A stretch of DNA of 56,955 nucleotides, from the NCBI GenBank assembly GCA_034927685.1, contig JAYFPO010000030.1, forward strand, positions 1-56,955. Direction: 5' to 3'. The stretch is from RGIG3159 sp034927685. GTDB lineage: Bacteria > Bacillota > Clostridia > Oscillospirales > Oscillospiraceae. The translations under genes were made by a program, and so were the position numbers. The notes under the pieces were generated by a model that worked only from the letters and a program-made list of their open reading frames with translations, was not told the DNA's origin and ran no database searches. Below are positions 26,428 through 34,850 of this stretch, piece after piece; the first letter of the stretch is position 1, and every line of letters starts with the position of its first letter.

Positions 26428-27930
26428 ATGGCATTTTATTACGAGCAGGTTTCCCACACGTTTAATGAATATCTGTTGGTGCCCGGTTACTCCTCCGCGG
26501 AATGCGTTCCCGACGCCGTCTCCTTGCGGACGCCGCTGGTTCGTTACCGCCGCGGCGAGGAACCCGACCTCTCGCTGAATATCCCCATGGTCTCCGCGGT
26601 CATGCAGGCGGTCTCCGGCGAGAAGCTGGCCGTCGCCCTGGCCCGGGAGGGCGGCGTTTCTTTCATCTACGGCTCGCAGTCCATCGAGAGCGAGGCCGCC
26701 ATGGTCCGCGGCGTCAAGCGCTACAAGGCGGGCTTTGTCCGCAGCAGCTCCAACATCCGGCCCGATCAGACTCTGCGGGACATTCTCGCCCTGAAGGAGA
26801 GAACCGGCCACTCCACTGTGGCCGTCACCGACGACGGCACCCCCGACGGCAAGCTGCTGGGCATTGTCTCCAGCCGCGATTACCGCGTCAGCCGCATGGA
26901 CCCACAGGAAAAAGTGGAGACCTTCATGACACCCTGGGCAAAGCTGATTACCGCCCCCGAGGGCACCACCCTCAAGGAGGCCAATGACATCATCTGGGAC
27001 CACAAGCTGAACTCCCTGCCCATCGTGGACGGCGAAGGCCACCTGGTCTGCTTCGTCTTCCGGAAAGACTACGATCAGCACAAGCGCAACCCGCTGGAGC
27101 TGCTGGACGCCGAAAAACGGTATGTGGTCGGCGCGGGCGTCAACACCCGGGATTATGCGGAGCGGATTCCCGCCCTGCTGGAGGCGGGCGCCGACGTGCT
27201 CTGCATCGACTCCTCCGAAGGCTTCTCGGAGTGGCAGAAGCACACGCTTCACTGGGTCCGCACGCAGTACGGCAGCCGGGTGAAAATCGGCGCGGGCAAC
27301 GTGGTCGACGGCGAGGGCTTCCGCTTCCTGGCAGACTGCGGCGCGGACTTCGTCAAGGTCGGCATCGGCGGCGGCTCCATCTGCATCACGCGGGAGACCA
27401 AGGGCATCGGCCGCGGACAGGCCACGGCCCTCATCGACGTGTGCCGCGCCCGGGACGAATATTTTGAGGAAACCGGCGTCTACGTTCCCGTCTGTTCCGA
27501 CGGCGGCATCGTCCACGACCACCATATGACCCTGGCGCTGGCCATGGGCGCGGATTTCATCATGCTGGGCCGCTATTTCGCGCGGTTTGACGAAAGCCCC
27601 ACGTCCAAAGTCAATGTGGGCGGCAGCCTGATGAAGGACTACTGGGGCGAGGGCTCCAACCGGGCCCGAAACTGGCAGCGCTACGACCTGGGCGGCTCGG
27701 GCAAGCTCTCCTTTGAGGAGGGTGTGGATTCCTTTGTCCCCTACGCCGGCAAGCTGGCCGACAACGTCGGTCAGACGCTGGCCAAAATCCGCTCCACCAT
27801 CTGCAACTGCGGCGCGCTGACGCTCCCCGAGCTCCAGAGGAAAGCCAAGCTGACGCTGGTCTCCTCCGTCTCCATCGTCGAGGGCGGCGCGCATGACGTT
27901 CTGCCCCGCGCCTCCACCAAGGAAGGGTAA
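26428..27930 (+). CDS. guaB: IMP dehydrogenase
   Basis: 500 residues, oxidising IMP to XMP with NAD+. The catalytic loop GIGGGSICITRE holds the active Cys; GAGNVVDGEGF and SDGGIVHDHHM are other phosphate- and flap-region blocks. Two CBS motifs occupy about 95-220 (VTDDGTPDGKLLGIVSSRD, IVDGEGHLVCFV). Start at 26428 with GAGGTG seven bases upstream. It lies 11 bp after purL and closes the operon, so guanine-nucleotide synthesis is under the same ZTP switch. Confidence 0.95.
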   Translation: MAFYYEQVSHTFNEYLLVPGYSSAECVPDAVSLRTPLVRYRRGEEPDLSLNIPMVSAVMQAVSGEKLAVALAREGGVSFIYGSQSIESEAAMVRGVKRYKAGFVRSSSNIRPDQTLRDILALKERTGHSTVAVTDDGTPDGKLLGIVSSRDYRVSRMDPQEKVETFMTPWAKLITAPEGTTLKEANDIIWDHKLNSLPIVDGEGHLVCFVFRKDYDQHKRNPLELLDAEKRYVVGAGVNTRDYAERIPALLEAGADVLCIDSSEGFSEWQKHTLHWVRTQYGSRVKIGAGNVVDGEGFRFLADCGADFVKVGIGGGSICITRETKGIGRGQATALIDVCRARDEYFEETGVYVPVCSDGGIVHDHHMTLALAMGADFIMLGRYFARFDESPTSKVNVGGSLMKDYWGEGSNRARNWQRYDLGGSGKLSFEEGVDSFVPYAGKLADNVGQTLAKIRSTICNCGALTLPELQRKAKLTLVSSVSIVEGGAHDVLPRASTKEG

Positions 27931-27935
27931 CAAAA

Positions 27936-27982
27936 AAACGCGCCGTCACTTGGGCCTTTTGGCCACGGAGGACGGCGCGTTT
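27936..27982. terminator. terminator after guaB, also usable leftwards
   Basis: A 12-bp perfect outer stem (27936-27947 with 27971-27982) encloses a second stem GGCC-TTTT-GGCC. On the plus strand only TTT ends the right arm and TTTG continues; on the minus strand a T7 run follows, so it may serve better as a second terminator for the zinc-ribbon gene. Confidence 0.65.
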
Positions 27983-28001
27983 GTACATCGAAAAAGAAAA
28001 C

Positions 28002-28022
28002 CGCCCCGGGCTTACCGGGGCG
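28002..28022 (-). terminator. terminator of the zinc-ribbon gene
   Basis: Stem CGCCCCGG/CCGGGGCG (28002-28009, 28015-28022), loop of five, followed on the minus strand by TTTTCTTTTT. Eight bases after the stop codon. Confidence 0.8.
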
Positions 28023-28029
28023 ATTCAGG

Positions 28030-28305
28030 TTATCTTCTATTGCTGAAACAATCGCTGCAATAAACGGGGCGGTCGTCACGGGGCTGGAAGGGAACCTTGC
28101 AGGGCTTGCCGCATTCGGCGCACACTGCATCATACATCTGGCGCTCGCCACGATCCTGGGAAGCGCCTTTACGGTTGTTGCGGCAGGCCTTGCAGCGCTG
28201 GGGTTCGTTGGTGAAGCCTTTCTCCGCGTAGAATTCCTGCTCACCGACGGTGAAGATGAATTCCTGGCCGCAGTCTTTGCAGACGAGAGTTTTGTCCTGA
28301 TACAT
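28030..28305 (-). CDS. zinc-ribbon protein with paired CxxC motifs
   Basis: 91 residues. Two zinc-binding modules are visible: CKDCGQEF with CKAC near residues 9-42, a zf-Trcl-like arrangement, and CAECGKPCKVPF with YCSDCF near 62-88. A basic linker, NNRKGASQDRGER, joins them. Such small proteins are common in Clostridia and are probably nucleic-acid- or ribosome-associated; no precise function is known to me. It has its own promoter at 28350-28378 and a GAGG site (AAAGAGGTATTTC) before ATG. Confidence 0.9.
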   Translation of the reverse strand: MYQDKTLVCKDCGQEFIFTVGEQEFYAEKGFTNEPQRCKACRNNRKGASQDRGERQMYDAVCAECGKPCKVPFQPRDDRPVYCSDCFSNRR

Positions 28306-28349
28306 GAAATACCTCTTTAAAAAATGTTCATCGTCTCCGATGTTCTTCT

Positions 28350-28378
28350 ATCATACGCCAACTTCTTTAAAAAGTCAA
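28350..28378 (-). promoter_or_regulatory. promoter of the zinc-ribbon gene
   Basis: Minus-strand TTGACT (28373-28378), 17-base spacer, TATGAT (28350-28355); 45 bases before the start codon. The leader holds a small CATCG-GAGA-CGATG hairpin (28329-28342). Confidence 0.8.
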
Positions 28379-28468
28379 ATCTTTTTCGTGTAATCTTCCG
28401 TTTTTTTAAAAAAACAGATGCAAATCGGGACGGTATTACCCTCCCTTTTGCCACAGGCCCTTGCCTCA

Positions 28469-28672
28469 TCAATTTTGCGGATTTTCCTGCACCAGATGAA
28501 CGGCAAAGCCCGCAATCTCCTCGCCCAGATAAATCGCCTTTTGCCTGCCTTTTTCGTCATATTTGACGGAATCCGGGTCGAACGTCCGGAGGTTTTTTCG
28601 GTAATTGAGGTCACAGCTGGTCCGAATCCCCCTGCGGCACGCCGCTTGCTTTCTCTTCCATAGCTCCTCCAA
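28469..28672 (-). CDS. possible small protein, 67 residues, TTG start
   Basis: The reading frame ending at 28469 is protein-like downstream of a TTG at 28672: a charged helix (EELWKRKQAACRRG), then DLNYRKNLRTFDPDSVKYD and AIYLGEEIAGFAVHLVQE, with codon choice like its neighbours. No ATG fits; ATG at 28662 with a good GGAGGAG site lies in another frame and stops after 16 codons. So either TTG is used or the gene is frameshifted at its start. No family recognised. Confidence 0.4.
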   Translation of the reverse strand: MEELWKRKQAACRRGIRTSCDLNYRKNLRTFDPDSVKYDEKGRQKAIYLGEEIAGFAVHLVQENPQN

Positions 28673-28739
28673 CCGTCTTTCCCTGTTTCCCCCACGATAC
28701 CATGAAACGGCTGAAATCGCAACGCGCCATCCGGTCGGC

Positions 28740-29822
28740 TCAAACCGTGCGGTAGTGGTCGTGGACGAACTGCGCCACGCGATCATACTGCCGGTTGCGC
28801 TCGTCGATGGACCCGTCGGTGAACACCTGCACGATCAGCTTAATGTCACTGCGCAGAAGCGGCGTCAGCCGTTCCAGCGACTCGTCTGGGTAGATGCAGG
28901 GCTTCAGCAGAAGATCCCGGCCCGCAAACAGCTCCGCCAGGTTCTGCGCATCATTCGGCTCAAAATCCGTAATTTTGCAGTCGAGCTGGGAGAAGCCTTC
29001 GGTCTCCAGGAGCTGCGGCAGATTATGCCCGATCACGCCGCAGGAGTGGATGGCCAGGCCGCCGAACCGCTTGGAAAGGAGTTCATTATAGGGCTTGCCG
29101 ATGCTGCGGTAGCTGGCGGGCGAAACCACCGCCATGTTGTCATCCGACAGGGAAATACCGGAAAACGCGCGGTCGGATAGCATCATATGGCCGGGCGCCA
29201 CATAGCACGCCTGCCCGATTGCCTCCATCTGCAGCTCGGAAAAGTCGCCGATGGTCCCGGTGATCTTCGTCAGAAAATCCTCCAGCGCCTCCGGCTCCTC
29301 AAGGGAAGCGGAAAACAGCTCGCAGGCGTCCAGCACCAGGGACGCCGTATCCATGGGGCTCTGCGTATCCGTCAGGGAAATGGGAATCCGGTCGTGGGTC
29401 TCCTGCCGGAAATAGCGGATGTACTCCAGCACCATCCGCATCAGCTCGCAGTCGCCCAGCTTCGGGAGCGGCAGATTCGCCACCTCTTCCACCGTCTGAA
29501 AGCACGGCATGGTCTGCACGTCGGAGGTGTCAAACCAGAATGTGCGGCAGCCAAAGGCGTTTGCGTAGACGCCGACGCCGCACCACGGCTCCAGGTAGCC
29601 AAAGGCCACGTCACAGTGCAGCCGCATCTTCTCCGCAAGGCAGTCGAGCTGCGCCCCGAGCGACCGTTCTTTGCTGACGGAGTCCACGGAAAACACCTCG
29701 CCGCAGGTCCGTTGGGTCAACAGCGGACCGCGGTACTCATTGTTCATGATTTTCCGCAGCAGCGTCTGTTTCTCCGAGAAAAACGCTTCGTACCGGTCAA
29801 AATCAAAATCCTTTGCCCGCAT
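28740..29822 (-). CDS. uroporphyrinogen-decarboxylase-like protein
   Basis: 360 residues from MRAKDFDFDRYEAFF with GGAGAGGAG upstream. The C-terminal HSCGVIGHNLPQLLE block is typical of URO-D/MtaA-like TIM-barrel proteins, and PISLTDTQSPMDTASLV matches the family's central region. In Clostridia these stand-alone paralogues usually belong to corrinoid methyltransferase systems instead of haem synthesis, but no corrinoid protein or activator is nearby. Function therefore stays open. A TTGCGCCA/TGGCGCAA dyad (29843-29861) lies in the leader. Confidence 0.82.
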   Translation of the reverse strand: MRAKDFDFDRYEAFFSEKQTLLRKIMNNEYRGPLLTQRTCGEVFSVDSVSKERSLGAQLDCLAEKMRLHCDVAFGYLEPWCGVGVYANAFGCRTFWFDTSDVQTMPCFQTVEEVANLPLPKLGDCELMRMVLEYIRYFRQETHDRIPISLTDTQSPMDTASLVLDACELFSASLEEPEALEDFLTKITGTIGDFSELQMEAIGQACYVAPGHMMLSDRAFSGISLSDDNMAVVSPASYRSIGKPYNELLSKRFGGLAIHSCGVIGHNLPQLLETEGFSQLDCKITDFEPNDAQNLAELFAGRDLLLKPCIYPDESLERLTPLLRSDIKLIVQVFTDGSIDERNRQYDRVAQFVHDHYRTV

Positions 29823-29969
29823 CTGCTTTCGCTCCTCTCCTTTTGCGCCAAAATGGCGCAATCTCTCTACCGCCATTCTAAAAGAGGCGCCCGGCGCTGT
29901 CAATCCGGCAAAATGCGAAAGAAATTCGCCCCGCGGAGGATGTTACCCCACAGGACGAACGTTTCTGCC

Positions 29970-30407
29970 TTAGCCCAGCAGCAGGGCCACCAGAAGCCCC
30001 AGCAGCGCACCGAAACAGACCTGCAGCGGCGTGTGACCCAGAAATTCCTTCAAGGTCTCCGCCGGGTCGTGCCCGCTGTTCAGCATCTCCATCAGCTCGT
30101 TGATGGCTCTGGCGTGTCTGCCCGCCTCCCGGCGGACGCCCATGGCGTCGTGCATGACGATGACCGCCAGGATCGCCGTGACCGCGAAGACCGCGGAATC
30201 CAGGCCATAGCGGAGTGCCGCGGTCGCGGCCAGCGCCGTCACCGTGGCGGAGTGGCCGCTGGGCATCCCGCCGTCGCCGAAGAGCCGGCCCCAGTCCAGC
30301 GACCGGTTGACGATCGTATCAATGACCGTTTTCAGGACCTGCGCCGCCAGCCACGCCAGCAGCGAATTGACCAAAAGCGGATTGTTCAGCAGCGCTGAAA
30401 ACTTCAT
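29970..30407 (-). CDS. DUF212 (YuiD-like, PAP2-related) membrane protein
   Basis: 145 residues with three or four membrane helices. GDGGMPSGHSATVTALA is the DUF212 signature, resembling the phosphate-binding SGH motif of PAP2 phosphatases and vanadium haloperoxidases; VMHDAMGVRREAGRHA carries the Arg/His block. The closing segment LGHTPLQVCFGALLG is also family-typical. Predicted membrane-bound phosphatase-like protein; no substrate can be given. Confidence 0.92.
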   Translation of the reverse strand: MKFSALLNNPLLVNSLLAWLAAQVLKTVIDTIVNRSLDWGRLFGDGGMPSGHSATVTALAATAALRYGLDSAVFAVTAILAVIVMHDAMGVRREAGRHARAINELMEMLNSGHDPAETLKEFLGHTPLQVCFGALLGLLVALLLG

Positions 30408-30498
30408 ATTTCTGTCGCGCTCCTTACCTTTTCGGGGAATTTATCCTGATTATATTCCTTTCTTTCCATGATTTCAATGAAAAAAAGCCGCGCGGCAT

Positions 30499-30526
30499 TT
30501 GCAATTGCCGGTATCTCTGGTATACT
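30499..30526 (+). promoter_or_regulatory. promoter of ygiQ
   Basis: TTGCAA (30499-30504), 16-base spacer, TATACT (30521-30526) with TGG extension; 24 bases before the start codon. Confidence 0.65.
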
Positions 30527-30550
30527 GGAGAGGAAAAGCGAGGATTTATC

Positions 30551-32377
30551 ATGAACGACTTTCTTCCGATCAGCCGGCGCGACATGCAGGCGCGCGGCTG
30601 GGATTGCTGCGACTTTGTCTACGTCATCGGCGATGCGTATGTGGACCACCCCTCCTTCGGCCACGCGATCATCTCCCGGGTGCTGGAGCGCGCCGGCTAT
30701 AAGGTTGGCATTCTCTCCCAGCCCGACTGGAAAAATCCAGCCTCCGTCACAGCGCTGGGGCGGCCGCGTCTGGGCTTTCTCGTCTCCGCCGGCAATATGG
30801 ACTCCATGGTCAACCACTATTCCGTCTCCGGCCACCGGCGCAAGACCGACTCCTTTACCCCCGGCGGGGTCATGGGCCGCCGCCCGGACTATGCCACCGT
30901 CGTCTACTGCAACCTGATCCGCCGGACCTACCAGGACGTCCCCATCCTGATCGGCGGCATTGAAGCCAGTCTGCGGCGGCTTTGCCACTACGACTACTGG
31001 CAGGATAAGCTCCGGCGCTCCATTTTGCTGGACAGCCAGGCCGACCTGCTGCTCTACGGCATGGGCGAGCGCGCCATCGTCGAAGCGGCGGACGCGCTGA
31101 ACAGCGGTCTCTCCCCCCAGGAGCTCACCTATCTGGACGGCACCGTCTTTCGGGTCCGCGACGCGTCGCCCTTCCCCGACTACCTGACGCTGCCGGATTA
31201 CCAGACGCTGCAAAAGAGCAAATCTGCCTACGCCCGCAGCTTTTTTACCCAGTACCGCAACACGGACCCCTTTCAGGCGAAGGGCCTGATCGAGCCGTAC
31301 GGCGACCACGAATTCATCATCCAGAATCCGCCGCAGAAACCGCTTTCGCAGGCGGAGATGGACCGGGTCTACGACCTGCCCTACATGCGGACCTACCACC
31401 CCTCCTACGAGAAACTGGGCGGTGTTCCGGCGATCCAGGAGGTGAAATTCAGTCTGGTGTCCTGCCGCGGCTGCTTCGGCGCGTGCAATTTCTGCGCGCT
31501 GACCTTCCATCAGGGGCGCATCATCCAGGCACGGAGCCATGATTCGCTTCTGGCAGAGGCACAGAAAATCGTGAAAGAGCCGGACTTCAAGGGCTATCTC
31601 CACGATGTCGGCGGCCCCACCGCCAACTTCCGCCGCCCCGCCTGCGACAAGCAGCTCCGGTTCGGCGCCTGCCCGGACCGCCAGTGTCTCTACCCGACGC
31701 CCTGCAAAAATCTGACGGCGGATCACGGGGACTACCTCTCCCTGCTGCGGAAGCTGCGGGAAGTGCCGGGCGTCAAAAAGGTCTTTATCCGCAGCGGCAT
31801 CCGCTTCGACTATCTGCTGGCCGACCCGGACGACACGTTTTTCCGGGAATTGGTCCGCTACCACATTTCCGGCCAGCTCAAGGTCGCCCCGGAGCACGTC
31901 TCCGCCCCGGTCCTCGCCATGATGGGCAAGCCCCGCCACGAGGTCTATACCCGGTTCCTCGACAAGTATCAGCGCCTGAACCAGTCCCTGCATATGGAGC
32001 AGTATGTGGTCCCCTACCTGATGTCCTCCCACCCCGGCTGCTCCCTGAAAGAAGCCGTGGAGCTGGCCGAATACGTCCGGGATCTGCGCTATATGCCGGA
32101 GCAGGTACAGGATTTTTATCCGACGCCCTCCACCATCTCCACCTGCATGTACTACACGGGTCTGGACCCCAGAACCATGAAGCCGGTCTACATCCCCAGA
32201 GACGCCCACGAAAAAGCTATGCAACGAGCGCTGATTCAATACAATAACCCGAAAAACTACCGTCTGGTCCGGGAGGCGCTGGAACGCGCCGGCCGAACCG
32301 ATCTGATCGGTTTCGGAAAAAACTGCCTGCTCCGCCCCACGCCGTTCCCCGGACCTTCCGGAAGGAAGAAAACGTAA
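30551..32377 (+). CDS. YgiQ-family radical SAM protein
   Basis: 608 residues. The N-terminus MNDFLPISRRDMQARGW and VIGDAYVDHPSFGHAII is characteristic of YgiQ. The radical SAM CX3CX2C cluster is in SCRGCFGACNFCAL (about residues 309-321). Later blocks include GHNxx-type ISGQLKVAPEHVS and EQVQDFYPTPSTIST. The reaction of YgiQ proteins is not known. Usual full length. GCGAGGATTTATC precedes ATG. A GTG-start membrane protein gene follows after 11 bp. Confidence 0.94.
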   Translation: MNDFLPISRRDMQARGWDCCDFVYVIGDAYVDHPSFGHAIISRVLERAGYKVGILSQPDWKNPASVTALGRPRLGFLVSAGNMDSMVNHYSVSGHRRKTDSFTPGGVMGRRPDYATVVYCNLIRRTYQDVPILIGGIEASLRRLCHYDYWQDKLRRSILLDSQADLLLYGMGERAIVEAADALNSGLSPQELTYLDGTVFRVRDASPFPDYLTLPDYQTLQKSKSAYARSFFTQYRNTDPFQAKGLIEPYGDHEFIIQNPPQKPLSQAEMDRVYDLPYMRTYHPSYEKLGGVPAIQEVKFSLVSCRGCFGACNFCALTFHQGRIIQARSHDSLLAEAQKIVKEPDFKGYLHDVGGPTANFRRPACDKQLRFGACPDRQCLYPTPCKNLTADHGDYLSLLRKLREVPGVKKVFIRSGIRFDYLLADPDDTFFRELVRYHISGQLKVAPEHVSAPVLAMMGKPRHEVYTRFLDKYQRLNQSLHMEQYVVPYLMSSHPGCSLKEAVELAEYVRDLRYMPEQVQDFYPTPSTISTCMYYTGLDPRTMKPVYIPRDAHEKAMQRALIQYNNPKNYRLVREALERAGRTDLIGFGKNCLLRPTPFPGPSGRKKT

Positions 32378-32388
32378 GGAGTGGTCCT

Positions 32389-32919
32389 GTGCTGAAACCG
32401 CCAAAGCTGCCCGCCGCGCTGCAAAGACTGGAACGCCTGCTCACCGGCATTCTGTTGCCTATCGCCGGTATGGTGCTGCTTTTGCTGGCGCCCTATGTCG
32501 CCGGTTACGTTGGTTACCTGGTAGGCAGCGCCATGCTGCTGACCGGTCTGCTGATGTTGCCCACAGCCATCCGCGCAAAAGAATACGCCATCCGGGAGAA
32601 CCATAAAACCTCGACTTCCGTCGTCCTGATCCTTTGCAGCATCGTGGTGCTTCTGAAGCACGACGACTGCATCACACTGCTCGGCACCGCCTGGGGCCTA
32701 TACGGCATATTGTCCGGCGTCAAGGACCTGACCGAGGTCATCTACCGGATCGCCCACCGGCAGCGCCGTCTGCTTTTGGCCATCGACACGATGGTCATGC
32801 TGGCGTTCTCACTTCTGCTGCTCTGGAATCCAAACGGTTCCTTCGTGTTTCATCTGCGTCTTTTGGGCGTCGAACTGATTCTTCTTTCCCTCCGTGAGGA
32901 TTATGACGATAAAATCTAG
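32389..32919 (+). CDS. small integral membrane protein, HdeD/DUF308-like
   Basis: 176 residues starting at GTG, with AAGGAG seven bases upstream. Five to six hydrophobic helices are visible (ILLPIAGMVLLLLAPY, LVGSAMLLTGLLML, VVLILCSIVVLL, MLAFSLLLLW, LGVELILLSL). The short-helix pairs resemble HdeD-like DUF308 proteins, but the match is by pattern only. Co-transcribed with ygiQ by spacing. Confidence 0.7.
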   Translation: MLKPPKLPAALQRLERLLTGILLPIAGMVLLLLAPYVAGYVGYLVGSAMLLTGLLMLPTAIRAKEYAIRENHKTSTSVVLILCSIVVLLKHDDCITLLGTAWGLYGILSGVKDLTEVIYRIAHRQRRLLLAIDTMVMLAFSLLLLWNPNGSFVFHLRLLGVELILLSLREDYDDKI

Positions 32920-33000
32920 GCGAGTTCCGGCATCATCGGCATTTCCCTACACTTCGCAGAATATATTCTCCCAGGAACATTTACTTGGTGAGGTGGGAGA

Positions 33001-33606
33001 ATGGAACAAATCGTCAATCAAATCAGGCTCTGCGGCAGCATGGTGTCGCCCCCAAAGCTGTCCCATGAAAATCACGGAAAGCGGTTTTTCACGTTTCCTC
33101 TGGAGATTCCCCGACTCTCCGGAACCACGGATACCCTGCAGATCATCGCACAGGAGGAGGTCCTGGAGCAGGGCGACCCCTTTGCGGGCGGACTGATCCT
33201 GGTCACCGGGCAGATTCGGTCCTTCAACCGCAGAACGGAGAAGGGGCGGAAGCTGCTGATCTCCGTCTATGCGGAGACGTTGACGACCTGCGAGGACGAG
33301 CCGGCCAACGAGGTCTGTCTGCAGGGGGCCATCTGCAAGGATCCGGTATTCCGGCGAACGCCGCTGGGCCGTGAAATCTGCGATATTATGCTGGCCGTCA
33401 ACCGACCCTATAACCGGACAGACTATCTGCCCTGCATTTTCTGGGGCCACACCGCCGAGGAGCTTTCCCTTCTCCCGGTGGGCGCCGTCATCACGCTGAC
33501 AGGGCGGCTGCAGAGCCGCGCTTATCTCAAGCAACTGGAGTCCGGCCGGGAGCAGCGGGTCGCCTATGAGATCTCCGCCCTCTCCGCCGCGCCGATCACG
33601 GAGTGA
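33001..33606 (+). CDS. single-stranded DNA-binding-like protein with two OB folds
   Basis: 201 residues. Two successive OB-like units are seen: about 1-95 (IRLCGSMVSPPKLSHEN ... LILVTGQIRSF) and about 102-195 (EVCLQGAICKDPVFRRTPLG ... AVITLTGRLQSRAY). The second has the SSB/PriB-like beginning and the GxLQSR motif. The acidic C-terminal tip of replicative SSB is absent. It could bind single-stranded DNA as a monomer with two folds; the replicative SSB is expected elsewhere. Site GAGGTGGGAGA abuts the ATG. Confidence 0.75.
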   Translation: MEQIVNQIRLCGSMVSPPKLSHENHGKRFFTFPLEIPRLSGTTDTLQIIAQEEVLEQGDPFAGGLILVTGQIRSFNRRTEKGRKLLISVYAETLTTCEDEPANEVCLQGAICKDPVFRRTPLGREICDIMLAVNRPYNRTDYLPCIFWGHTAEELSLLPVGAVITLTGRLQSRAYLKQLESGREQRVAYEISALSAAPITE

Positions 33607-33613
33607 AAAAGCC

Positions 33614-33651
33614 GCCTTGCTGCCTTTTTTCAGGCGGCAAGGCTGTTTTTT
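33614..33651 (+). terminator. intrinsic terminator of the SSB-like gene
   Basis: 12-bp stem (33614-33625 with 33632-33643, one G-T), loop TTTTTC, then TGTTTTTT. Confidence 0.88.
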
Positions 33652-33738
33652 CTTCGATTCGTAACCGGGACCCAATTTTTCCGTCAACATGGATAGAGCG
33701 TCCGACCAACGCAAATCAATCATACGGAGGAATGCGCC

Positions 33739-34728
33739 ATGAAAAAACGAACTGCCATCCTGCTCTGCCTGCTTCTCGTCCTGTCTCTGCTGACCGCCTG
33801 CGGCAGTACGAGGACCGCCTCCACCAGCACCGCCGACTATGCCGCGGAAACCGCCGCAGCCGCCGCGAAGGGAGATGGATACGCCGCCGCGAACGAAAAT
33901 GCGTCAGACAGCGTCAGCGTGCCCGCGGGCGCGGCGGAAACCGCCTCTGCCGGGGACGGGAGCGCCGATCTCTCCGTCACGGACAAGATCATCTATTCTG
34001 CCGATCTCTCGTTGGAGTCCACCGAGTTTGACCAGGCCGTGGCCTCCATCGAATCCATGGTCACGGAATTCGGCGGCTATATCCAGTCCTCCAGTGTCAA
34101 CGGCGACAGCCGCTACAACGAGGACGGCACCACTTCCATCGTCAACCGCTATGCCTGCTATACCATTGCCGTCCCGAGCGAGTCCTTTGAGGAATTTCTC
34201 CAACGCTCCGGCGGCGTGGGCAATGTGCTCTCCCAGAACCGTTACGCGGAAAACATCTCCTCCCAGTACACCGACACCGAGGCCCGGATCGAGAGTCTCC
34301 AGACCCAGTACGACCGGCTGCTCGCCATGATGGAGAAAAGTACGGACGTGGAAAGCCTGGTTGCGCTGGAAGAGCGGCTCTCCGAGGTGACTTACGAGCT
34401 GGAATCCTATGAGCGGACGCTGAAAGACTGGGACCGGCAGGTGGCCTATTCCACAATCACGCTGAACCTGCAGGAGGTGGAACTCTACACGCCCACCGCC
34501 TCGGTGACGCGTACGTTTGGGGAAAAGCTCGGCGACGCGCTCAAAGACGGCTGGAGCGGTTTTGTCCGGGGCCTGCAGCGCGTTCTGATTTTCCTGGTTG
34601 GCGCGCTGCCCGCGCTGCTGCTGCTTGCGGCAATTGCCGTGTTCGTGCCGCTCATCATTCGGAAAGCGATCAAACGCCGCGCCGCAAGGAAATTCAAAAA
34701 GTCGCCGCCGGACGCGCCGACGCAATAA
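33739..34728 (+). CDS. DUF4349 lipoprotein
   Basis: 329 residues. The signal peptide ends in lipobox LLTACGS with Cys21, so it should be a lipid-anchored exported protein. A low-complexity Ala/Thr/Ser linker covers about 22-80. The DUF4349 body follows with DLSLESTEFDQAVASIE, GGYIQSSSV, a coiled-coil stretch (about 175-235) and STITLNLQEVELY. A membrane helix (about 283-308) and a basic tail end the protein. The function of DUF4349 is unknown. GGAGG lies nine bases before ATG. Confidence 0.92.
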   Translation: MKKRTAILLCLLLVLSLLTACGSTRTASTSTADYAAETAAAAAKGDGYAAANENASDSVSVPAGAAETASAGDGSADLSVTDKIIYSADLSLESTEFDQAVASIESMVTEFGGYIQSSSVNGDSRYNEDGTTSIVNRYACYTIAVPSESFEEFLQRSGGVGNVLSQNRYAENISSQYTDTEARIESLQTQYDRLLAMMEKSTDVESLVALEERLSEVTYELESYERTLKDWDRQVAYSTITLNLQEVELYTPTASVTRTFGEKLGDALKDGWSGFVRGLQRVLIFLVGALPALLLLAAIAVFVPLIIRKAIKRRAARKFKKSPPDAPTQ

Positions 34729-34798
34729 ATTTTGGCGCTGCCGCAATCCCGCGGCGCCGTGGAATCCACAACCTGTCGCGCGACCTTTCGAATGCTTC

Positions 34799-34837
34799 AA
34801 AAAGGCAGGGAGGCTTCAAAAGCCTCCCTGCCTTTTG
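34799..34837. terminator. bidirectional terminator between convergent genes
   Basis: 18-bp stem (34799-34816 with 34820-34837) and CAA loop, with A-run on the left and T-run on the right, so it works in both directions for the DUF4349 and VanW/SH3 genes. Confidence 0.88.
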
Positions 34838-34850
34838 TCCCGTATTCTGC

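Noticed and set aside
28375..28743. 122-residue minus-strand frame overlapping the small 67-residue candidate
   Set aside because: Composition is rich in Arg/Gly and runs into the AT palindrome; the other frame is more protein-like.
30404..32404. 666-residue minus-strand open frame
   Set aside because: Antisense to ygiQ over its whole length; shadow composition.
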